A DNA stretch of 61,611 bases from Victivallis vadensis (GTDB lineage Bacteria; Verrucomicrobiota; Lentisphaeria; Victivallales; Victivallaceae), in the NCBI RefSeq assembly GCF_003096415.1, contig NZ_QEKH01000032.1, positions 1 to 61,611 of the forward strand. Reading direction: 5' to 3'. This document shows, piece by piece, positions 27,634 through 37,606 of this stretch. Position 1 is the first letter of the stretch. Each line of letters opens with the position of its first letter. The translations under genes were made by a program, and so were the position numbers. The notes under the pieces are model-generated. The model ran no database searches. It saw only the letters and a program-made list of their open reading frames with translations, and had not been told where the DNA came from.

Positions 27634-28178
27634 CGGACTTCCTCCGCGACTTCTCCGGCCCGCTGTTTTGCAAACACGCCACCGACCGCCATCAACACCA
27701 GCCATAAAAGCGTCACCGGCAGCGCCAATATCATGCAGCTCAGCAGACCGGCCAATTTCCCGGAACCGAAAGTGAGGGAAAAGCGCATCACTTGCGCCGC
27801 ACACGCCGTCAGATAAACGCCGGCGATAACGCACCAACGTTTTTTCAGACGAAATTCACAGAAATTCCAGCCGATTCCATACACCAGACAACCGGTCAAA
27901 ACCGGAAACGGCATCTGAATCACCGCCAACTCGGGCATATAATAAAATCTGATCTCCGGCACGATTCCCACCGTCCAAGCAGCTGCCAGGCCACCGGCCA
28001 CTCCGAACAGCCAGAACCAGCGCCGTCCCCATTGCGGATTTCCATTCAACGGCAATTGCGCGAGCGTCAGCATGAAAAAGCACAAGGCTCCCCGCCATGC
28101 CATCAGCGGCACCGGCCCCCAGACCGTCAACGCTCCGGCAATCGGAGCCAACGCCAACCGTCCCCAATACCGTTTCAT
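27630..28178 (-). CDS. Membrane protein paralog 1 (first gene of the operon)
   Basis: The 182-residue protein has about five hydrophobic segments. Family motifs are MAWRGALCFFML near the N-terminus and CLVYGIGWNFCEF in the middle. The ATG at 28178 has GGGGGAATGG upstream and a sigma-70 promoter at 28230-28258. It leads an operon of four paralogs, a tiny lipoprotein and a methyltransferase with overlapping or abutting ends throughout. Unknown function. Confidence 0.65.
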   Translation of the reverse strand: MKRYWGRLALAPIAGALTVWGPVPLMAWRGALCFFMLTLAQLPLNGNPQWGRRWFWLFGVAGGLAAAWTVGIVPEIRFYYMPELAVIQMPFPVLTGCLVYGIGWNFCEFRLKKRWCVIAGVYLTACAAQVMRFSLTFGSGKLAGLLSCMILALPVTLLWLVLMAVGGVFAKQRAGEVAEEVR

Positions 28179-28229
28179 ATTCCATTCCCCCTTGTGCCGA
28201 ATATCTCTGCGCATTCTCCCCCTGTTGCG

Positions 28230-28258
28230 AATATAACCGCCGGAAATTGAAAAATCAA
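28230..28258 (-). promoter_or_regulatory. Promoter of the membrane-paralog operon
   Basis: Minus strand TTGATT, 17-base spacer, TATATT, about 50 bases before the ATG at 28178. Confidence 0.6.
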
Positions 28259-28280
28259 CCCGTTTTTCGATGAAAAAATG

Positions 28281-28310
28281 TTGGACAGTATCATCGGTTG
28301 ATGTTATATT
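28281..28310 (+). promoter_or_regulatory. Promoter of the glycosidase gene
   Basis: TTGGAC, 18-base spacer, TATATT, 115 bases before the ATG at 28425. Back to back with the minus-strand operon promoter. Confidence 0.5.
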
Positions 28311-28424
28311 CCTGCAAAGCAACAATGAAATAACAGCAGTAAAGAGAATGAACGCGCCTTTCCCGCAGGCGTTCCGGTCCTCGCGGAAGGAGAGGCAGCT
28401 TTCCTGGAAATATTGGAGGTATTC

Positions 28425-29885
28425 ATGACGGCAAACTCCTTTCCGGCCGCCCGGCTTCCGGAACTGGTCTTCGATTCCGAACCCGGCTTCGTCGAACTCT
28501 ACAATGTCGCGTGGAAACTCGCGTGGGAACATGTGCTGACCCGCGCCGGCGCTCCCGTCTCCCCCTATATGGACGAGGGGTTCGACAAGGAACGGATCTG
28601 GCTCTGGGACACCAGTTTCATGGTCCACTTCTGCAAGTACGCCCCGGAGGCGTTTCCCGGCGTCGCCAGTCTGGAAAACTTCTATCGCCCGATGCTCGAC
28701 GGCGAACCCTCGACGCTGCTGGTCCACCACCCCGACAACCCGCCGCTGCCGGCGTGGGCCGAATACGCGAATTTCCGGGTCACCGGCGACCGGCAACGGC
28801 TGAAAAAGGTGCTCGCCGACCACCGCTGGCTGCAACGGTATTTCGATCTCTTTGAAGCCTTCAAACGCGGCGACCGGCCCGCGTGGGGCGGCGAAGCGGT
28901 CTGGCTTCAGCGCGAACCGCTCGGCTATCTGTGGCGCGGCAATCCGAACGGGATGGACAACACCCCGCGCGGCGGCGTCTCCGCCGACGAATCCGACAGC
29001 CGCAACTATGAGACGATGTACTGGTTCGACGCGCTTGCCCAGCAGGCGCTCTCCGCGCGGCTGATCTTCGAGATGGCCGAAGCGATCGGCCTCGGCGAAA
29101 GCGCCGCGAAATTCCGCACTCTCTGGTTCAGCTATTGCAACTTGCTCAATTCCCGCTACTACGACCGCGAAGACGGTTTCTATTACGACATCGAACGCAC
29201 CGCGCCGCACCGCTTCATCGAGGTGAAGACTCCGGCCGTCTACTGGGCGATGCTGGCCGGAGCCTGCACCGCCGAACAGGCCGGGAAACTCGCGCTGGCC
29301 GCGGTGGACCACAATATTTTCGGCGGCGATTTCCCGTTCCCGTCGGTCAGCCGCAACGATTCCGCCTACAACCCGCTCGGCGAATACTGGCGCGGCGGCA
29401 TCTGGCTGCCGCTCTCCTACATGGCGATCAAGGCGCTGGAAAAGTACGGCTTCACCGGCATCGCCGACCAGGCCGCCGAAAAGACCGTCCGGCTCCAGCT
29501 TGAAACCTACCGCAACTGTACGCCGCACACCATCTGGGAGTGCTACTCGCCCTCCGAATGCAAGCCCGCCACCAACAAACGCGTGGTCGGAGCGGACGAA
29601 CCGGTGCGCACCGACTTCTGCGGCTGGTCCGCCCTCGGACCGATCAGCCTGATGATCGAAAACGTGGTCGGGCTCGATCTCGACGGAGCTCACGGCAAAG
29701 CAGCCTGGCGCATCAAGCACACCGGACGCCACGGAGTGAAAAATGTCACCTTCGGCGGCATCCGCGCCGATTTCCTGACTCAGGGCAGCGGAACCGTCGA
29801 GATCGATTCCGACCGGCCCTTCACGCTGACCGTCAACGGCCGCGAGCTTGACGTGCGCGCCGGCCATAACCTCCTGAACTACTGA
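28425..29885 (+). CDS. MGH1/GH63-like glycoside hydrolase
   Basis: The 486-residue alpha/alpha-barrel glycosidase-like protein has WLWDTSFMVHFCKYAP at the N-terminus, RGGVSADESDSRNYE in the middle, and EYWRGGIWLPLSYMAIKAL with IWECYSPSECKPA and FCGWSALGP near the C-terminus. These motifs are typical of mannosyl-oligosaccharide glucosidase/trehalase-type (GH63/GH37) barrels. No signal peptide, so it is probably cytoplasmic and acts on imported oligosaccharides. The ATG at 28425 with GGAGGT four bases upstream is preferred over the upstream TTG. The aldo/keto reductase follows after 13 bases. Confidence 0.78.
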   Translation: MTANSFPAARLPELVFDSEPGFVELYNVAWKLAWEHVLTRAGAPVSPYMDEGFDKERIWLWDTSFMVHFCKYAPEAFPGVASLENFYRPMLDGEPSTLLVHHPDNPPLPAWAEYANFRVTGDRQRLKKVLADHRWLQRYFDLFEAFKRGDRPAWGGEAVWLQREPLGYLWRGNPNGMDNTPRGGVSADESDSRNYETMYWFDALAQQALSARLIFEMAEAIGLGESAAKFRTLWFSYCNLLNSRYYDREDGFYYDIERTAPHRFIEVKTPAVYWAMLAGACTAEQAGKLALAAVDHNIFGGDFPFPSVSRNDSAYNPLGEYWRGGIWLPLSYMAIKALEKYGFTGIADQAAEKTVRLQLETYRNCTPHTIWECYSPSECKPATNKRVVGADEPVRTDFCGWSALGPISLMIENVVGLDLDGAHGKAAWRIKHTGRHGVKNVTFGGIRADFLTQGSGTVEIDSDRPFTLTVNGRELDVRAGHNLLNY

Positions 29886-29898
29886 AAGAGACCAGACC

Positions 29899-31041
29899 AT
29901 GGAATACCGCGAAATCGGCAGAACCGGCCTTTCCGCCGGCATCATCGGGCTCGGCAGTGAGCACCTCGACAACAAGCCCTACGCGACGGTGGAGGAGACC
30001 ATCCATGCGGCGCTCGACCACGGCATCAACCTGATGGACCTCTTCATGCCCGGCGAGGAGGTGCGTTCCAACATCGGCCGCGCGTTGGCCGGACGGCGGG
30101 ACAGGATGATGATTCAGGGCCACATCTGCTCGGTCGACCTGAACCGGCAGTACGACATCAGCCGCGACCTCGCGACCTGCCGGAAATATTTTGAAAACCT
30201 GCTGCGCTGCCTGAACACCGACTACATCGACTTCGGGATGCTCTTTTTCATCGACTCCGCCGAGGATTTCAGCAGCGTCTTTGAATCCGACCTCCTCGAG
30301 TACGCGCAGCAGCTCAAGCGCAAAGGCACGATCCGGGCGATCGGCGCCAGTTCCCACAATCCGGTCACCGCGCGGCGGGTCGTCGAGAGCGGCGTGGTCG
30401 ATCTGCTGATGTTCAGTGTGAACCCTGCCTTCGATATGATGCCGCCGGAGACCGACCTCGAAACCATGATCGGCGATCCCGCCGGCTCCATGACCGGCAT
30501 GAATCCGGTCCGCGCCGACCTCTACCGGCTCTGTGAACAGCGCGGCGTCGGCATCACCGTAATGAAAACCCTCGGCGCGGGCAAGCTGCTGTCGCGCGAG
30601 CACACGCCGTTTGCCGAACCGCTGACCGTCGGGCAGTGCATCCACTACGCGCTGACCCGCCCGGCGGTGGTTTCAACGCTGATCGGCTGCCAGTCCGCGG
30701 CGCAGGTGGCGGAGGCGGTCGGCTATCTCGACCTCTCCGAAAGCGAACGCGACTACGCGCCGGTCGTCGGCAGCCGCCGCAACGATTTCAAGGGAAACTG
30801 CGTCTACTGCAGCCACTGCCAGCCCTGCCCCGCCGGAATCGACATCGCGGCGGTCAACAAATACCTGGACATCGCCCGGCTCGACGAAGCGCACATCCCG
30901 CCCGGCATCGCGCAGCATTACCGCTCTCTGAAAAAGCACGGCTCCGACTGCATCGGCTGCGGCAGCTGCCAGAAGCGGTGCCCCTTCGCGGTGCCGGTGA
31001 TTGAAAACATGAAACGGGCCGCGACGCTGTTCGGCGCTTGA
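29899..31041 (+). CDS. Aldo/keto reductase with C-terminal 4Fe-4S ferredoxin domain
   Basis: The 380-residue protein has the AKR barrel at ~1-280 (MEYREIGRTGLSAGIIGLGSE; DYIDFGMLFFID). The C-terminal iron-sulfur extension has CVYCSHCQPCPAGID and CIGCGSCQKRCPF, for two clusters. This architecture is common in anaerobes. The substrate is unknown. It is probably co-transcribed with the upstream glycosidase gene. Its stop codon overlaps the -35 box of the next gene's promoter. Confidence 0.9.
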   Translation: MEYREIGRTGLSAGIIGLGSEHLDNKPYATVEETIHAALDHGINLMDLFMPGEEVRSNIGRALAGRRDRMMIQGHICSVDLNRQYDISRDLATCRKYFENLLRCLNTDYIDFGMLFFIDSAEDFSSVFESDLLEYAQQLKRKGTIRAIGASSHNPVTARRVVESGVVDLLMFSVNPAFDMMPPETDLETMIGDPAGSMTGMNPVRADLYRLCEQRGVGITVMKTLGAGKLLSREHTPFAEPLTVGQCIHYALTRPAVVSTLIGCQSAAQVAEAVGYLDLSESERDYAPVVGSRRNDFKGNCVYCSHCQPCPAGIDIAAVNKYLDIARLDEAHIPPGIAQHYRSLKKHGSDCIGCGSCQKRCPFAVPVIENMKRAATLFGA

Positions 31042-31066
31042 CAGAAACGGCCGGCGCGGCTATATT
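31038..31066 (+). promoter_or_regulatory. Consensus sigma-70 promoter of the DUF362/ligA pair
   Basis: TTGACA (31038-31043), exactly 17 bases, TATATT (31061-31066). The -35 overlaps the TGA of the aldo/keto reductase gene. Confidence 0.8.
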
Positions 31067-31112
31067 TCTTACTCCGTAAAACGAATCAGGAAACCTGCAG
31101 GAAAATTCCATC

Positions 31113-32222
31113 ATGAAAAAAGCGGACGTTTATTTTACCGATATGAGAGTCAAGCCCGGCGGGCGGAACCTCCAGCAGAAGCTGGCTCTGCTGCTGAAAC
31201 GGGCCGGAATGGACACGATCGACTTCAAGGACCGCTTCGCCGCGATCAAAATCCACTTCGGCGAAGCCGGCAACCTCTCTTTCCTGCGCCCGAACTTCGC
31301 CCGTACCGTCTCCGACGAGATCAAAAAGCTCGGCGGCAGGCCGTTCCTGACCGACTGCAACACCCTCTACGTCGGTTCGCGCAAACATGCGCTCGAACAC
31401 ATCGAAACCGCCTACCTCAACGGCTTCACTCCGTATTCGACCGGCTGCCACGTGATCATCGGCGACGGGCTGAAAGGGACTGACGACATCGCAGTTCCGG
31501 TGCCCAACGGCGAACTGGTGCGCGAAGCGAAGATCGGACGCGCGATCATGGACGCCGACATCTTCATCTCGCTGACCCACTTCAAGGGGCATGAGATGAC
31601 CGGCTTCGGCGGGGCCATCAAGAACATCGGCATGGGTTGCGGTTCGCGCGCCGGCAAGATGGAGCAGCACTGCGACGGCAAGCCGACCGTGGACCGGACG
31701 CTCTGCATCGGCAGCCGGGCCTGCGCCCGCATCTGCGCTCACGGCGCTCCGACGTTTTCCGAAGGCAAGGCGGAGATCGACCATGCGAAGTGCGTCGGCT
31801 GCGGCCGCTGCATCGGCGTCTGCCCGAAGGATGCCATCCAGCCCTCCTGGGGGCAGCAGGAGGGACTGCTCGACCGCAAGATGGCCGAATACGCGCTGGC
31901 GGTGGTGCACGGCAGGCCGCATTTCCACATCAGTCTGGTGATGGACGTCTCGCCGTTCTGCGACTGCCACCCGGAAAACGACGCGCCGATCGTGCCGGAC
32001 ATCGGCATGTTCGCTTCGTTCGACCCGGTCGCGCTGGACCAGGCCTGCGCGGACGCGGTGAACAGCCGCGCCCCGAATCCCGACAGCCTGCTCGCGGAGC
32101 ACGGCAGTCATCACCACGACCACTTCCGGGATGTCTCTCCCTCCACGAACTGGGAGCTTCAGCTGGAGCATTCGGTGAAGATCGGCCTCGGCACCCGCTC
32201 CTACGAACTCGTCACGGTCTGA
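31113..32222 (+). CDS. DUF362 domain 4Fe-4S protein
   Basis: The 369-residue protein of the DUF362 family has AAIKIHFGEAGNLSFLRP at the N-terminus, SLTHFKGHEMTGFGGAIKN and GMGCGSRAGK in the middle. A 2x[4Fe-4S] ferredoxin insert follows (CIGSRACARICAHGAP, CVGCGRCIGVCPKDAI). The biochemical role of the family is poorly defined; electron transfer is inferred from the clusters. Driven by the consensus promoter at 31038 and followed 22 bases later by ligA. Confidence 0.88.
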   Translation: MKKADVYFTDMRVKPGGRNLQQKLALLLKRAGMDTIDFKDRFAAIKIHFGEAGNLSFLRPNFARTVSDEIKKLGGRPFLTDCNTLYVGSRKHALEHIETAYLNGFTPYSTGCHVIIGDGLKGTDDIAVPVPNGELVREAKIGRAIMDADIFISLTHFKGHEMTGFGGAIKNIGMGCGSRAGKMEQHCDGKPTVDRTLCIGSRACARICAHGAPTFSEGKAEIDHAKCVGCGRCIGVCPKDAIQPSWGQQEGLLDRKMAEYALAVVHGRPHFHISLVMDVSPFCDCHPENDAPIVPDIGMFASFDPVALDQACADAVNSRAPNPDSLLAEHGSHHHDHFRDVSPSTNWELQLEHSVKIGLGTRSYELVTV

Positions 32223-32244
32223 CGGCACGGAAAGCGTTCTTTTC

Positions 32245-34125
32245 ATGGATACGAAAAACTTCATCGCCGAAAAGCTGGACCGCGACGAACTGATCCGGCT
32301 GATCGAATACCACAACCGGCGCTACTGGGACGAGGGGGAGCCTGAAATCCCCGACGCGCGTTACGACGAACTCATCCGCGCACTGCAGAAGCTCGAACCG
32401 GATCACGAACTGGTCACCCGTGTCTACGCCCCGGCCGTTGCCGGTTCCGGCAAGGTGCGGCATCTCCGGCCGATGTTGTCGCTGGACAAGGCCTATTCGC
32501 TCGAAGAAGTGCTGGAGTGGGCGAAGAAGTTCGCCCGCAGCGAGGACGAGGAGCTGCTGGTCGAGCCGAAATACGACGGCATTTCCGCCAACTTCGACGG
32601 GCGCGTTCTCTCCACGCGCGGCGACGGCGAACTCGGCGAAAACATCACCGACAAACTGCCGCTGGTCGAGCTGGAAACCGCCGGGCACACCGGCAAAGTG
32701 GACCGGCCGGTGCGCGGCGAACTGGTGATCCGCGACGACGATTTCAAGACCCTCTATTCGCATATCCGCAAGAAGGGTGGCGGCGTCTACAAGAACTCCC
32801 GCAACGCCGTCGCCGGGATCATGGGACTCAAGGAGATCGCCGAAATGGAGCTTCAGGGGGCGAAGATCACGCTGGTGGATTACAATCTGGTTTCGTTCCG
32901 GGTGAAGTATTCCGAGCTGGCCGCGAAGTGGGAGGAGCTGCGGCGGCAGCTGGAAGCCCTTCCCTATCCGCAGGACGGCATCGTGATCAAGCTGGCCGAC
33001 TCCGCCTATTCCGCGTCGCTCGGCAACACCGCCCACCATCCGCGCGGCGAAATCGCGTTCAAATTCACCAACATCCGCCGCGAAACCAGACTGATCGGCG
33101 TGGAGTGGAGCTTCGGCAAGAACTGCCTGACGCCGGTGGCGGAGCTGGAACCGGTCGAAATCTCCGGCACCACCATCCGCCGCGCCACGCTGCACAACAT
33201 CCAGAACATTCTCGAACTGGGCGTGCAGATCGGCGATACCGTGACCGTTGAACGGGCCGGGGACGTGATCCCCTACATCGTTTCGTCCACCCCCGGCGAG
33301 GAGCGCCGCTCCCCGCTGATCGAAGATTGTCCGAGCTGCGGCGCGAAGCTGGTCCGGCGCGGCCCGGAACTCTGCTGCCCCAACCCGGAGTGCCCCGAAA
33401 CCCAACTCCAGCGGCTCGCCGCCGCCGTCCGCAACCTTGGCATCGAACGGCTCGGCGAACCCACTTTGCGCAAGCTGATGGAAAACTCCGGCGTCCGCCA
33501 CCTCGGCGACCTCTTCGAGCTGACCGCGATGGACCTGCTCAGGCTCGACGGCTTCGCCGCCAAATCCGCCGCCAACCTGATCGAGGAGATTCAGAAGGCC
33601 CGGATCGTCAACGACTACCAGCTTCTTGCCGCGTTGAATATCCCGAACATCGGCGCCAACGTCGCCAAGGTGATCTTCAGCCACACCGACTTCGCCGGCC
33701 TACGCCGGATGTCGGAGGAGGAGCTCAGCGCCATCCCCGGCATCGGCCCGGAACGCGCCAAAGCCCTGGTTTCGGAGCTGGCCGCCCAATCGGAATACCT
33801 CGACGAACTGCTCGGCGCGGTCCGGCTGATCCACGCCGCCGCACCCGCCGCCGAAATCCCGACCGTCTGCTTCACCGGGAAAATGCCGGAGAAGCGTTCC
33901 TATTACGAGAAGCTCGCCACCGCCCACGGCTACCGGAGCGCGGACGATGTAACCTCCTCGCTGTCGCTGCTCGTCGCCGCCGATCCCGCCGAAAACAGCG
34001 GCAAGCTCAAAAAGGCCGCCAGACTCGGCGTCAAAGTGGTTTCGCTCGACGAATTTCTGTCCATGCTGTCCCCCGCTTCCGCGCCGATTGCAGAGGCGGA
34101 CGGTCAGCTGTCGCTGGGGATTTAA
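32245..34125 (+). CDS. ligA: NAD-dependent DNA ligase
   Basis: The 626-residue ligase seals nicks using NAD+. Domain Ia (YHNRRYWDEGEPEIPDARYDEL, ~20-45) is followed by the adenylation domain with active-site Lys in EPKYDGIS (~108). An OB fold and a four-Cys zinc finger (CPSCG, CCPNPECP, ~363-382) come next. The helix-hairpin-helix region (~400-530) and a C-terminal BRCT domain (~545-610, VCFTGKMPEKRSYYEKLA) complete the usual order. It is somewhat shorter than the ~670-residue norm. The 332-bp tandem repeat array begins about 115 bases after its stop. Confidence 0.93.
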   Translation: MDTKNFIAEKLDRDELIRLIEYHNRRYWDEGEPEIPDARYDELIRALQKLEPDHELVTRVYAPAVAGSGKVRHLRPMLSLDKAYSLEEVLEWAKKFARSEDEELLVEPKYDGISANFDGRVLSTRGDGELGENITDKLPLVELETAGHTGKVDRPVRGELVIRDDDFKTLYSHIRKKGGGVYKNSRNAVAGIMGLKEIAEMELQGAKITLVDYNLVSFRVKYSELAAKWEELRRQLEALPYPQDGIVIKLADSAYSASLGNTAHHPRGEIAFKFTNIRRETRLIGVEWSFGKNCLTPVAELEPVEISGTTIRRATLHNIQNILELGVQIGDTVTVERAGDVIPYIVSSTPGEERRSPLIEDCPSCGAKLVRRGPELCCPNPECPETQLQRLAAAVRNLGIERLGEPTLRKLMENSGVRHLGDLFELTAMDLLRLDGFAAKSAANLIEEIQKARIVNDYQLLAALNIPNIGANVAKVIFSHTDFAGLRRMSEEELSAIPGIGPERAKALVSELAAQSEYLDELLGAVRLIHAAAPAAEIPTVCFTGKMPEKRSYYEKLATAHGYRSADDVTSSLSLLVAADPAENSGKLKKAARLGVKVVSLDEFLSMLSPASAPIAEADGQLSLGI

Positions 34126-34240
34126 GAGAGTTTCGCCTGACTGCGGCAACAGTCTTGGGAGTACGGAGATTCCTCTCCGCTTTCCAATCGGCCCGGCCCT
34201 TACAGGCAGAATACCATACAGCAACACTCCCGCCGCCAGG

Positions 34241-35345
34241 GCGGAGTTCCGCCGATAGAGCAAATAAACTGATAGATAATAAATCCGGTTTTGTAATTTT
34301 TACGTAGTAAAAATTCAAAACCCTACCCGCCGCCGGGTGCTACCCGGTCGGGGGGACCGGCGGGCGAAGCGCCACCGGCCGCCGGAGGCAAGCCTCCGGG
34401 GAAGCCTGCCGTTTTAAAGGCAGGCGGGTCTGCCCGCCCTTTGGGCGGCAGACCTTGTGCGCTACGCGGCCTGATTTTCAATCAGGCTCCGGTAGCTGGG
34501 CGCAGTAGCGCACAAAGTGTCTCCGACGGGCAAGGCGCTTCGCCCTTGCAACCCGACCGGCAACGTGCCGGGGCGGAGTTCCGCCGATAGAGCAAATAAA
34601 CTGATAGATAATAAATCCGGTTTTGTAATTTTTACGCAGTAAAAATTCAAAACCGTACCCGCCGCCGGGTGCTACCCGGTCGGGGGGACCGGCGGGCGAA
34701 GCGCCACCGGCCGCCGGAGGCAAGCCTCCGGGGAAGCCTGCCGTTTTAAAGGCAGGCGGGTCTGCCCGCCCTTTGGGCGGCAGACCTTGTGCGCTACGCG
34801 GCCTGATTTTCAATCAGGCTCTGGTAGCTGGGCGCAGTAGCGCACAAAGTGTCTCCGACGGGCAAGGCGCTTCGCCCTTGCAACCCGACCGGCAACGTGC
34901 CGGGGCGGAGTTCCGCCGATAGAGCAAATAAACTGATAGATAATAAACCCGGTTTTGTAATTTTTACGCAGTAAAAATTCAAAACCGTACCCGCCGCCGG
35001 AGGCATCCCGGTCGGGGGGACCGGCGGGCGAAGCGCCACCGGCCGCCGGAGGCAAGCCTCCGGGGAAGCCTGCCGTTTTAAAGGCAGGCGGGTCTGCCCG
35101 CCCTTTGGGCGGCAGACCTTGTGCGCTACGCGGCCTGATTTTCAATCAGGCTCCGGTAGCTGGGCGCAGTAGCGCACAAAGTGTCTCCGACGGGCAAGGC
35201 GCTTCTCCCTTGCAACCCGACCGGCAACGTGCCGGGGCGGAGTTCCGCCGATAGAGCAAATAAACTGATAGATAATAAACCCGGTTTTGTAATTTTTACG
35301 CAGTAAAAATTCAAAACCGTACCCGCCGCCGGAGGCATCCCGGTC
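34241..35345. repeat. 332-bp tandem repeat array (3.3 copies) of clustered hairpins
   Basis: The word GCGGAGTTCCGCCGATAG starts at 34241, 34573, 34905 and 35237, an exact 332-bp period. Each unit is a row of short inverted repeats: GGCGGAGTTCCGCC; AATTTTTAC-GCA-GTAAAAATT; CCGGGT-GCT-ACCCGG; CGGAGGC-AA-GCCTCCG; GCCTGCC...GGCAGGC; TCTGCC..GGCAGA. Further on are GTGCGCTAC...GTAGCGCAC enclosing GCCTGATTTTCAATCAGGC, then GCAAGGCG...CGCCCTTGC, then CCGGCA-ACG-TGCCGG. Copies differ by only a few substitutions. The open minus-strand frames through it are by-products. The last partial copy ends abruptly at about 35345. Confidence 0.85.
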
Positions 35346-35399
35346 GCAAAAGCCAATGCTGATTTTGAGGGGGAAATCGAAAAATATTGAGCATGGGGT

Positions 35400-35428
35400 T
35401 TGCTTTCCTGCGGAATATGTGGTATTTT
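35400..35428 (+). promoter_or_regulatory. HPr gene promoter
   Basis: TTGCTT, 17-base spacer, TATTTT, 41 bases before the ATG. Confidence 0.5.
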
Positions 35429-35468
35429 GAGAACAACAATCGATAATATTCACGATAATTGAGGGGGT

Positions 35469-35756
35469 ATGCTGATGAAGGAGCGAGTTTTCACGGTCCG
35501 TAACAAAGCGGGAATTCATTGTCGTCCGTCCAGCGTGATTCTGAATACGATCAATAAGGAGTTTCCCTACCATCACTTCTGGGTGGAGACCAGCGACGGG
35601 CAGGAAACCGAACTGAACAGCATTCTGACGCTGATTTCGCTCGGCCTTACGGTCGGCTCCAAAGCGGTGCTGCGGGTGGAAGGCCCCGATGAGGATGCCG
35701 CCGTCAACCGGATCGGCGATCTTTTCGAGCACGAATTCGATTTCCCGCCGCGGTAA
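35469..35756 (+). CDS. HPr-family phosphocarrier protein
   Basis: The 95-residue HPr homolog carries the active-site His in KAGIHCRPSS (usual GLHARP) and a regulatory-Ser region ELNSILTLISLGL, followed by GSKAVLRVEGPDEDAAVNRI. It would carry phosphate in a PTS or serve as a regulatory Crh-like protein. No PTS enzyme gene is next to it. Two in-frame Met codons (35469, 35475) are possible starts; the first has GAGGGGG nearby. Confidence 0.87.
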   Translation: MLMKERVFTVRNKAGIHCRPSSVILNTINKEFPYHHFWVETSDGQETELNSILTLISLGLTVGSKAVLRVEGPDEDAAVNRIGDLFEHEFDFPPR

Positions 35757-37443
<1,687 letters not shown>

Positions 37444-37489
37444 TCTTCCGCTCATGCGGCGCAACTGCGCCGGTGAAATGGAAACAAGC

Positions 37490-37524
37490 GAACGGGCCGG
37501 ATACCTCTCCGGTCCGTTTTTTTT
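37490..37524 (+). terminator. Rho-independent terminator of gdhA
   Basis: Stem ACGG(G)CCGGA / TCCGG(T)CCGT with a 6-base loop, followed by eight T. Confidence 0.92.
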
Positions 37525-37545
37525 GCCTCTTTTCCGGTGCCGGAA

Positions 37546-37574
37546 TTGCATTCCGGCGTCATCCGTGCTAAGGT
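37546..37574 (+). promoter_or_regulatory. Promoter of the radical SAM gene
   Basis: TTGCAT, 17-base spacer, TAAGGT, 33 bases before the ATG. Confidence 0.5.
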
Positions 37575-37606
37575 AAACCGTACTTAAAACCGAGGGAGGG
37601 AAGCCT

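Noticed and set aside
34241-35345. CRISPR array
   Set aside because: The period is 332 bp with no unique spacers, and no cas genes are present.
34462-35356. Repeated ~60-110-codon minus-strand frames in the tandem array
   Set aside because: They repeat with the 332-bp period because the DNA does, have no ribosome site, and translate hairpin sequence.
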